This document shows, in pieces, positions 1 to 22,200 of a stretch of 64,000 nucleotides of DNA; the first letter of the stretch is position 1, and each line of letters opens with the position of its first letter. A program made the translations under genes and the position numbers. Source of the DNA: Glandiceps talaboti. Lineage: Eukaryota > Hemichordata > Enteropneusta > Spengelidae. The DNA lies in NCBI RefSeq assembly GCF_964340395.1, contig NC_135565.1:18652209-18716208 (forward strand), written 5' to 3'. The notes below the pieces were generated by a model. The model was not told where the DNA came from. It saw nothing but the letters and a program-made list of their open reading frames with translations, and did not search any database.

Positions 1-660
1 CACTCATAATTAAAGAGGTCAACATGTCTTTCCATCATTTCCTGATGAAAATGTTATTTCAAATGTAATAAAGGCAAAACAAGATTAAATCTAACAACAT
101 AAGCGACGTCCTCTCGCGCAATGCATCTTGGAACCGGAAAATCGACTATTACCAAGTATGCTCTACCACAATGCTTTATTTTAAAACCACGTGATAAATT
201 TGAGAAGTTCTTTTTTGGAAGTTGCATATTCCTAAACTAAGTAACTCGGCATTTTCAATATTTTGTGTATTTATCATTTCTAATTTTGATTTGAACATAA
301 TAGAGACTATGTCATCATAAAGACGTATTTTATCTTATTGATGTGTATCTATTCACTTAATTGTCATAGGTTTCAAGATATTGCCACATCCGATTAGGAT
401 TAAAATCTTGGTGTTAAAAATGGTTGTTTAGCAGAGAGCTATAGAAAAACCTGGTAAAGAATAATGATCCTATTTAATCCTTATTAAGATAACACTAATG
501 CAATGACCCAGGATTGAACTCTTAAACTATATTCTTTTCATTGCTGGAAATACCCCTGCAACGACACCAATGGTTAGTATTGAATAAGTCCTTTAAAAAT
601 CAACAACGCAGAATTTGTAAAACTTAAGTTTACATCAAATCAGAGTTTGCTTTTCTGTTT
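1..660. other. Gene-less AT-rich stretch
   Basis: I see no exon, RNA gene or clear repeat here. It leads into a reverse transcriptase fragment. Confidence 0.4.
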
Positions 661-726
661 TGAGAATAAATTTCAATGTCAAAGTCTGGACACATAGTGC
701 AATGTCCAAAAGCAACCAATTTGGGG

Positions 727-882
727 TTCCTACCTATTGAATGGACCATATCGAAACTCATTGTTTTGTTCATTAAAGAAGGTGAACGAATGCAACGTGG
801 AAATTATCGTGGGGTAAGTGTAATGGATTTACTAGTTAACGTTTATAATGTGATTTTATATCGACGATTAGAAAAGTGGTTT
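727..882 (+). pseudogene. Non-LTR retrotransposon reverse transcriptase fragment
   Basis: About 50 codons read with the spacing of the start of a LINE-type reverse transcriptase domain: a P-x-E-W segment, then a hydrophobic strand, K-E-G-E-R, then N-Y-R-G-V-S and a helix ending in L-Y-R-R-L-E-K-W. In non-LTR elements this block (W...I.P.FKKGDR..NYRGISL) lies early in the polymerase domain. The catalytic FADD box, endonuclease and upstream ORF are missing, and the reading frame stops within a CAY microsatellite region, so this is a dead fragment. The clade cannot be judged from 50 codons. Confidence 0.6.
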
Positions 883-958
883 ACACCTCCACCTATTGCC
901 ATTATCAGTGTCACTCTGATCTGACTCACTGGTACTAAGTATACTTGAGTCAGTACAT

Positions 959-997
959 GTACCATCATCATCACTACCACCACCACCACCACCACCC

Positions 998-1039
<42 letters not shown>

Positions 1040-1041
1040 CC

Positions 1042-1090
<49 letters not shown>

Positions 1091-1095
1091 CCATC

Positions 1096-1141
<46 letters not shown>

Positions 1142-1214
1142 CCACCACCACCACCACCACCACCACCATCATCATCTTCATCATCATCATCATCATCTTC
1201 ACCATCACCATCAT
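959..1214 (+). repeat. CAT/CAC trinucleotide microsatellite
   Basis: Alternating blocks of ATC and ACC triplets run for about 255 bases. They produce spurious poly-His, poly-Asp/Gly and poly-Met/Val ORFs on both strands, none a plausible gene. The repeat is almost purely pyrimidine plus A on this strand. Confidence 0.95.
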
Positions 1215-1615
1215 ATTTTAACAACAACATTCACGGAGTGCGAGTGATAAGGTGAGATGGTACACTCAACACAATGCATCGTTTTATAAAACAATTTTCT
1301 TACAATGCATGTAAAGTACTTGTAAATTAATGTTGAGTACTCATCTCACTTTTACATCTCAAAACACACGAAACAAATAATAAAATATTTGGTCACAAAA
1401 CTACGGATTGTAAAATGTGACCCTCCCCAAACATTGTAATGCAAAATATGACCCCCCCCCCAAGAACAGGTTTGTAAAATGTGACCCACCAGTCTCCCTT
1501 ATTGACTTTTATTTTAGTGTGTCATGCTTATGTTAGCGGTACCATTGCTTTGTGTTGTGTGCATCTATATTTAACTAGTACAGTGAATAAAATAACTAAC
1601 TAATTATCTAACTGT
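1215..1615. other. Short stretch with three GTGACC-type direct repeats
   Basis: No gene is visible. Between about 1408 and 1490 the motif TGTAAAATGTGACC recurs three times, with short C runs between copies. Confidence 0.4.
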
Positions 1616-1733
1616 TTATGTATGTATGTATGTATGTATGTATGTATGTATGTATGTATGTATGTATGTGTGTGTGTGTGTGTGTATGAATGTATGTATG
1701 TATGTATGTATGTATGTATGTATGTATGTATGT
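1616..1733 (+). repeat. (GTAT)n microsatellite
   Basis: Two GTAT blocks are separated by a short GT dinucleotide run. ORFs across it are low-complexity artefacts. Confidence 0.95.
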
Positions 1734-2419
1734 ATAGAAGTGCATAAGGAACTTGTGAGACAGTCCGAATAAGTAGATGTAAATTCCGACGATTCGAATA
1801 CAAATTCTTTTTCAAGGTATTTATAGGCAAGACCTATTAGATAAAGACCTGTATATATCTGAATGTTATAGGACAGAGAGTGGGTAGGAAGGTAGGAAGG
1901 TATGCATGGAAAGGCATGATGTCAAAGCTTTATTTGGACTGGCTCGTCCTATGTGGGTATACTGATGAACATCCGATATCATCTTTTGAGGTTGTTCACT
2001 AGTCACACACAGCGTGCTTTGATCCACTATTAATCATTTCAAAACTACGTCCAAATCTCTCGTAACTAACAGGTTCCCTGTTAGTTTTGAAATGTTGGAG
2101 CAGGGTTACGTGCTATGTGTATATAGTGATAAGATTCCAGGCTTAGTGGTGTGGTGATACACGGAGAATGTGGACTCAGGGATGTTTTCTGACTCAACCA
2201 CAACCCCACCCCAGTAGATCTGAGAAAATCACTTACACGATACTTGTATAGCCCATACATTCAAACTGAGTGATACGTGCAAAACGGCGACGTTGGGTGT
2301 CAGTAATTACAGGAGGCGGGGGGTCGAACCTGTCTGTTGAGTAAATTGTGACTTCAGGTCATACCTGTTTTCACAATCAAGTCCTAGTTTGATCTTGTTC
2401 ACTTTTATTTTTAACCCCT

Positions 2420-2572
2420 CTACTGAGTAGTCTAGCTGCTAGACCTCGGGTGTACTTCCGAAACAAAACGATAAGCGACCATAGGTCGCTTTCGAGGTGA
2501 ACACCCGAGCTCGGGCAGACCCTCACTGACGAAGGCCCGAACGTCTAACCACAACACTATCTACTGAGCTGC
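2420..2572. repeat. Dispersed fold-back repeat, copy A
   Basis: The ends are imperfect inverted repeats: CTGCTAGACCTCGGGTGT at the left, and ACACCCGAG then CCCGAACGTCTA toward the right. A related element lies at about 21350-21872, sharing TCTGCTAGACCTCGG and GCCCGAACGTCTAGCAG. This supports a mobile or formerly mobile family rather than a local hairpin. No coding capacity is seen, and the superfamily is not identifiable from these copies. Confidence 0.5.
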
Positions 2573-3443
2573 AGTGAACGACTTGATTTAGGGAACCTTC
2601 AATTAATTACAAATAGGAGAGTAGAGGGCATTCTAAAGCTATGTTCACTAGACATTGTGAAATACATATTTATAATCGGCTGCAGTATCTATCAAACAGT
2701 ACACTCGATTTTTGTTTTATGATTGCCATTTATTTATCCAGTAAAACTGTGTATACCTAATTTGTTCTGAATACTTGTATCTAAACACAGCACATCTCAT
2801 CAGCACCTACAATAATGAGATAATTATGAAATACTTGCAATTGTATAATAATTCTCAATAAAAACCAAAGAAATAAGGAGCTATAATGTCACAATGTATG
2901 TATTTTATGTCATAATGTATTTCAGAATTTATAATTGGAATTTTGCATAATTGTCGATTTCTTTACACATTCTTTAACTTTTTGCATGTATTGAGTTACA
3001 AACACAGACTTAGTCAATCTTGTTTCACATTGATTTTTCAAGTAGGAAGCCATGATAAAATTGTTTTGTAAATTTAAAAAAATTAAAAATCCAAAATAAA
3101 TACCTAATCCTCATCCAAATAGCCACTTATGCTTATTCCAAAATCACTGCCTTTCTTTGCCATCCTTAAGTTATAATTGAAATATTAATTTCCTGTCAAA
3201 CTTATGATTGACACAAACTGGTGAGTATTCATCTGTTGTATATAAGAGGTTACAGAATTTTGACAAAAGTGTAATTCTAAGACAGGTTAGAAGATGTTTG
3301 TTCTTTGAATGAATATGACATGAATATAATACAAGTTGTACTGTCGTCAAAGATACATATTCAATGATGTGAATTATAAAACTCCTGCGAGCACATACCT
3401 TTTGAAAGAAAGTAAATCAAAATTTCTAATGGCTTTTGTAATT
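2573..3443. other. Gene-less stretch downstream of the minus DRAM gene
   Basis: AT-rich sequence with no supported exon. It ends at a probable minus-strand polyadenylation signal. Confidence 0.4.
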
Positions 3444-3449
3444 TTTATT
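3444..3449 (-). terminator. Probable poly(A) signal of the DRAM distal cassette
   Basis: AATAAA on the minus strand, about 90 bases after the stop codon of exon 7d. Position and sequence are those expected, but there is no transcript evidence. Confidence 0.45.
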
Positions 3450-3539
3450 TGTTGTACCCTGTCTGCCATCACCTGAATACTTTAATAATACTTCTCATAT
3501 TGAAAAACATAGTGATGTAATACTGTTGTCATTTCGTTT

Positions 3540-15002
<11,463 letters not shown>

Positions 15003-16388
15003 AATGATAATCAAGCTATCTGCAAATAAGAGTCTTCTTCGTCCGTTTTAAATAATTTATATGCGCCACCACTACCCCTGCCAGTGCCAAGTTTACTGTT
15101 GAAGTTTGGTCATCATGAACTTGACCGAGCCGAACAAAAATAATTACAGTTATCGATCTTGTTCACACTGTGTCTTCAAGTAGAAACTCCTTGGAACAGC
15201 AAACTATATATTAAACAGTTCCCAACTCCGCTCCGTACCGTGCTGCATTGATTGTGCATTGGCCCCGATACGATACTATTAGTATTACTAGTAATCATTG
15301 TCAATATCAACAAATTACGTAAATCAAATTCACCTTTGACCTTAATCAAACTACCTAGCATAGTCAACTTAAAAAAATTCTTTTGATGTGTATTTTTCTC
15401 CTGTCGATAAATGTCAATTTTTTTCGTAGGTTTGATTTTTATATTCATTCTGGCTACTGAACAATGGGAGTCAACTAGGGGAGACGGTGCGAGGGAAATA
15501 ATAACGGCCACGTTCTGGTTTATGTGTTTACGAATTTACGACAACATAGGAGGTCTGAATTGCAATCAAACCAATGTCATGTGAGATTGAAATAATTTTA
15601 CAACATAGGCATTATGAATTTAGTTGTGAGATGTGATTGACAAAGTTCAGTGTTATCTCAATTTAACAGTAGTGGTAAGTATCTATTGTAATTTTATGGA
15701 ACGAAGTGTCAAGCCTCGAGCCGGGTGTCGAGCCACTCCATGCTCCAAGTTGTCCAACCACCGGCCATATATCACCCTTTTGTATTTCGATCAAGTGACC
15801 GTCACATGTGTATGACTACGGTTTCATTTCCACGTAAAATTCCCTCAATTTGCAGATATCGACCATTGAGCAGCTGACAGGTTGTACCTCCACTCGTCGT
15901 ATTCCCAGGTAATGTTCACTCCAGAGACGTACTGAAAAATCTGAACTTTCTGAAACATTGTAAAATGTTGTGTTTGTACTTGTTGATTGTCATTTGTGTA
16001 GAATCATGTATAAAAACAAGGGATCATAATGGTTTTAATTACCCTCCCTTTGAAAACTTAGTATGCAGAAAATGGCATGGTAGATTTAACTATAGACATA
16101 ACCTATGATTTCACTTAGTATCCAATCTGACTTTTGTTCCAAACACAAACACAAACTTGAAAATTGTACGTGAAATTTTCGACTGCCTACTTCAGTCTTT
16201 GCTAGGGCTTTGTCAATAGATTGACCCCGGATGCCTTTTCATGTGAAGATATGACATCACTTTCATTTTCAGTACTCCTGATTGTGACAGTTCCTATTAG
16301 CAACATTATGATTGACTTGTCTTTTTTAAAATCTATTCTTTAAAATGCAAATAAAGGTGATACAAAATTAATTTACATTTTTTTGTAG
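15003..16388. promoter_or_regulatory. Shared upstream region of the two head-to-head DRAM genes
   Basis: The two start codons face away from each other with 1.42 kb between them. On the minus strand CATATAAATTATT at about 15050-15062 is TATA-like, roughly 50 bases before the ATG. On the plus strand a likely 5'-UTR exon ends at 15908 (TCCCAG/gtaatg). I found no full p53-type RRRCWWGYYY pair, although vertebrate DRAM1 is a p53 target. Confidence 0.45.
15640..15908 (+). other. Candidate 5'-UTR exon of the plus DRAM gene
   Basis: Inferred from the strong donor CCCAG/gtaatgtt at 15909 and a T-rich acceptor (TTTTTTTGTAG) at 16388 just before the coding exon. The 5' edge is arbitrary. RNA data would settle it. 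Confidence 0.4.
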
Positions 16389-16424
16389 ATAAGTCGTTTG
16401 CAAGATTACTAATTAATAAGCAGA

Positions 16425-16513
16425 ATGGCTTTGTGTGAACCATGGTTTTGTATTGGTATGGGATGGCTGCCGATCTCTGTAGTTATTATGATATCAGCTA
16501 CGTTTGTTATATC
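16425..16513 (+). CDS. DRAM2: DRAM2-like exon 1 (start codon)
   Basis: 89 nt, ATG to TATATC/gtaagt, phase 2. Short N-terminus, then G-M-G-W-L-P-I-S and the first helix. A UTR acceptor at 16388 precedes it. Confidence 0.85.
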
Positions 16514-16572
16514 GTAAGTATTTAAATCATGTGTATGTATGTATGTATGTAATACAGTTGGTGATCAATCAA

Positions 16573-16635
<63 letters not shown>

Positions 16636-19210
16636 GCCTGCCTGCCTGCTTTGATTTTTGAATATATGCATATATGCATGTATGCATGGATGCATGTATG
16701 CATGCATGTATGTACGTACGTACTTACATATGTACGTACGTACATACGTACATATGTACGTACGTATTGTATGTATGTATGTATGTATGTATGTATGTAT
16801 GTATGTATGTATATGCATGCATGCATGTATGTATGTATGTATGTATGTGTGTATGTATGTATGTATGTATGTATGTATGTATGTATGTAGGTATGTATGT
16901 ATGTATGTAGGTATGTATGTATGTATGTATGCATGCATGCATGCATGCATGTATGTATGTATGTATGTATGTATGTATGTATGTATGTATGTATGTATGT
17001 ATGTATGTATGTATGTATGTATGTATGTATGTATGTATGTATGTCTCTGTCTGTCTACCTGTGTCTGTCAATGTGTTACAAAGCTGTTACAGTACTGAGA
17101 CTGTATGACTTTCTATGCTTTATATACTCTCAGAGTAATCAGTATATCAGTCCCCTTTATGTATAATAAATGGTATTATTTGTGATTGTGTTGTTGTCCT
17201 ATTTGTCAATCTACAGATACTGTATATCGGTAGTCTTAGGACATGTCCCAGCAGAGTTTCCTTATATCAGGTAAGATACAATTTTCAGTCATTCTTTTAA
17301 TATCTCATATCATGTCTGCATTTGTTCCTATATACAATACTTGGAATTAATTATAAACAGATGGTTGTGTGCTCTAACTTCTAAGTCCAAACACTTATAT
17401 GCCACTTCTTTCCAACTCCATACTGAAAGTGAAAGTGAATGAAACCAGTACATTTTAGATATCATATCGTAGCTTATTGTATCATATCATATCACATTGT
17501 ATCATATCATATCATATCATATCATATCATATCATATCATATCATATCATATCATATCATATCATATCATATCATATCATATCATATATCATATCATATC
17601 ATATCATATCATATCACATTGTATCATATCATATCATATCATATCATATCATATCATATTGCATCGTATCATATCATATCATATCATATATCATATATTG
17701 TATTGTATCTTATCATATCGTATCATATCGCCTTGCCAAAATAATGTTTACTATAGAAAGGCTACTTTGTGAATTCACCATCTTTAATAAAAACTTTGAT
17801 GTTAAACACGATAAAATGCATTGGTTTCATTCACTTTCACTTTCACTGAATGTTTCAGTATGGCGTCGTGGAGTTAGAAGGAAGTGACATATAAGCCCTG
17901 CTTGGTAATTACCATAAAATGCATTATACAATGCACAAACAAAAAATATGGAATATATACTCTGGTCGTGCTACATCACGACAACGTGTGTCGATGTCAC
18001 GACAGTGCCTGTCTACATCACTGGTTCTGCTGTGTTCGGATTATTAGTCAAAACGTTCAAAATTACCATTACATTCCCTGATTTTTCTTTGATATTACTG
18101 GCACTGGTATAATTACAATATTTTCCTTCATTCAGCCATAAAATACTCATGACCTACATGTAAGGATTGTCACTATGTGTTGCTAGACGAGTCATAACTA
18201 AGGCCCCTTAGGTCACTTGTATTTTCCTTGGCTGAATGAAGAAAGATATTGATGAATATATCTAATTGTCCTTTCTTTTGTTATAGTACTTGTATAACAA
18301 TACGTACCATCAACATTTGAGTCAATTCATTATTAAACAAAAGTAACCAGCAAAGACAAAAAAAAAGACTGTGCCCCTTTAATAACAATGATTTTTTTCG
18401 AGAACCAGCTCAGACACTAAACAATTGCACAAAACTCAAACAAGACTCATTACAATACAATGTTAAAAACAAAATCCATCAAAAAACTTTTTCCAAAATT
18501 TACTGTTTAAAATCACAAAAATTACTTTGTCATATTTTCACTCACTTTTTGCCATTTATGGCAAGTTTGGTGAAACTCTGCAAGTGTAATTGTTTTCTTT
18601 AATATATTTATAGTGATACAGGCACCTACCAACCTGAAAGCTGTATCTTTGGACAACTTCTTAACATCACAGCAGCTTTAGGTAAGTGTAGTAGTCGTCA
18701 TCAGTGTGTCCTCTAATGATATCTAAATTTTGTAGTGAGTCAAAATGAGAAGAACTGGGATTTCTTGTGAGTCACCACATGGTAATAGATAGGGGAACAC
18801 CAAATTTAATTTTGGTGCGTCACTAGAAATTGTGTGTGTCAGTGGCATGTCAAATTGGCTTAGAGGATGATCACCACATAGTAAGAGATAGGAGAACACC
18901 AAATTTTGGTGTGTCACTAGAAATTGTGTGCATCGGTGGTACGACAAAATTGGCTTAGAGGACACACTGGTGGTCATATTGTATGTCAGTATAATATGCA
19001 TTATTTTTTTTAAAATGTTTGATACACCATAATTTTACTGTTGTTATGGGCACTATTTGCATTGCTTGGTCATCATTTTGAATGTTTATCCACTAGCCTA
19101 ACCATTTCTATTTTTATCTTTGCTAATTATGTCATTTAATTATTTATCTCTAAAACCAGGTTTGAGTTTTTGCCAATAGCAAGTTGTATAAGTACATGTA
19201 GTAATAATTG

Positions 19211-19286
<76 letters not shown>

Positions 19287-22200
19287 CTTTATTTCAACTT
19301 TATCCTTATAATGAACATACATCAGTAGAATACAATAAAGTGTAAAGATGATCACTTGTATACAGAAAAAGAACAAACTAAAGAGATACAATTTCACAAT
19401 TTGAAAGTCAACACTACTGATAAGTTATACAGATAAACATAGCCTCTGAGGCCAGTTTCATCAAAAAAGGTCTGAAAGGTAATAATTGTATTTTTTCGAG
19501 TGTACATCACGAGGCAGCTGGTATGTTTTGGTATGTATACTGAGATAAGTAGACTACTGCAAGTACCTTTAAAATATGCAGCAATAATTACCCCCCCCCC
19601 CCCAATATATAACTACAGCTTATATCCCTTTAATAGAAATTATTACATTTCTCTTTCAACAGCTTTCATGACAATCTATGTACGATACAAACAAGTTGTG
19701 GAATACAATAGAGAAGCCTCAGCTAGAGTACTGACAGTAAATAAAGTCTCCCTAGTACTGGGTGGATTAGCATGTCTTGGAATGAGTATGGTGGGAAACT
19801 TCCAGGTAAGTCTGAAATAAAGTCTCCCTAGTACTGGGTGGATTAGCTTGTCTTGGAATGAGTATGGTGGGAAACATTCAGGTAAGTCTGAAATAAAGTC
19901 TCCCTAGTACTGGGTGGATTAGCTTGTCTTGGAATGAGTATGGTGGGAAATTTCCAGGTAAGTCTGAAATAAAGTCTCCCTAGTACTGGGTGGATTAGCA
20001 TGTCTTGGAATGAGTATGGTGGGAAACTTCCAGGTAAGTCTGAAATAAAGTCTCCCTAGTACTGGGTGGATTAGCATGTCTTGGAATGAGTATGGTGGGA
20101 AACTTCCAGGTAAGTCTGAAATAAAGTCTCCCTAGTACAGGATGGATTAGCTTGTCTTGGAATGAGTATGGTGGGAAACATTCAGGTAAGACGTGATTAG
20201 AATCAGCAAGGGGATTGGAGTTGTGCAACATATTAATATGATTATGTTCAACATGAATATGATGTTAGCAAAAGTGTAGGTTTGAGTTGAGACAGGTTAT
20301 AGCCCAACTCAGCTACAAGCCTAGAGGTCTAGGGTAACTTTGGTGGGGCAGTATTCTGAATCTTTTTGTATTCAGTTACTGCATATTATACCAGTATCAT
20401 GGCATTTTAAGGGTTAACAGATAACTGTCTTTTAGTTAGATGTCTTTATCTGCTGTTGACAGTTTTAGAAGTAGTAACATTCTCTAGCTGCTGTTAGCAT
20501 TGAAGACAAACATACATTCATGTTGACAAATTCACTATAAATTGCAGGAAATTCAGAAAGAAATCTCTTGATGTCATTTCATGCATGAAAGCAGTAGCAA
20601 GCTAAAATCTTTCCAAATACATGAATTAACATTAACTGCCTTGGTAGACTTTCTCTAACATTAAATGCCTAGGTAGACTTTCTCTAACAACAAGAATGTA
20701 AATACACCAATTTCTGGCTATGCAGCAATGCATTTCTGTGCTCATCTAGACAGAATGTGTAAACAAAGGAATGGTGTAACTGTTAAAATGAAAATCACAT
20801 ATGCGCTTGGTGGGAGTTGTGGTGTATGGGGTGGGGACAGTGGGGTGGGGTGGGGGAAGAAGAGTCCAAGAATTTGTAAATCTGCATACAATATATTGTA
20901 AAAATTGTGTATACATTGATTTCATTTGTAATTGTAAGTCGTAGATATGACGTTTTTTTCTATTATTATTTTTTTGGAAAATACGCTATGTACTTTTTAA
21001 CCCTTGAAGTTACATTTTATGATGATTATTATTCAATCGTACAAACAACCTAATAATAAAATATATTTTTTGAGTGAAACAAAAATGTAGTTGCAATATT
21101 TATGATGCAATGCTTCATCCTTACCCTGTTGCTAGGAAACCAGCATCTTTATAGTACATGTGATAGCTGCTAATATGTGTTTTGGATCGGGCATCATCTA
21201 CTGTTTCCTGCAGTCTTGGATTTCATATCAAATGATGCCGTTTTATGCCACGCTCCTTGCCTGTCGAGTGCGCATCATTCTCTCCGTCACTGCTGCTGCT
21301 GGATTAATTCTCAGTATCCTTATACATATACCTCATTGCATTTAATACCTAGTCTATCTGCTAGACCTCGGATGTTCTTCTGATACAATACGACACACAA
21401 CCGAACATCACTATCGAGGATGGAACATCCAAGGTCTAGCAAATGTCATCTCTGCAGTTCAGGGATATAAATAACTGCCAATCAGACAACCGCATTTGCG
21501 ACAAGCACAAACAGAGGACAATGGCTAATTTTTCATGCATATGCAGCTTAAGGAGGGGCTTGTAAAAATAACCACCAATGCGTTAACTGAAGTATGTGGA
21601 TGACAACGTTTACACACTCATCAAACTCACAATTACCATAAACCGGTAAGACATAGTAATGACGTAAATGTGTTTGTCAACACCTGCATGCAGAGATTGA
21701 ATATATTAAAGTATATATATGCATACATGGCCCAACCCACCGCTTAATGTAATCTCAATGGAATGTCCGGTCTGAAAATGACATTTGCTAGCCTGTTCGG
21801 ACAAGCCCTCACTGCGAACTTTGTTCGCTTATGGTATCGAAAGAAAGCCCGAACGTCTAGCAGCAAGACTATTTAATACCATGCATTGTCAGCTTCTGTA
21901 GTAAAAGTAGAAATTTTTGCTAAGGACAAACACATATGCAAAAAATATGTAGTAACTAAAATGCCTTCTTGTACATGAATACATACAATAATCCAGTCTG
22001 GTAAATTAGTACAAGTTAGTAGTGACTAAAATGCCTTCTTGTACATGAACATAATGTACCAGTCTGGTAAATTAGTACAAATTAGTCTTTGAGAACTAGA
22101 TGAAAACTGCAAACTTTTCTGTAGCGAAAATATGTAGTTTTACAGTATTTTTACATGGTTGTATTTTATTGTGACACTGTCCTTATAGCAAACACCAGTA

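Noticed and set aside
945-1247. Poly-His, poly-Asp/Gly and poly-Met/Val ORFs
   Set aside because: Produced by the CAY microsatellite on both strands; no splice or start context.
15003-16424. p53 response element in the shared DRAM upstream region
   Set aside because: I looked for paired RRRCWWGYYY half sites and found only poor single matches.
16504-17166. Many overlapping 60-146-codon ORFs
   Set aside because: All are readings of the GTCT/ATGT tetranucleotide array in intron 1.
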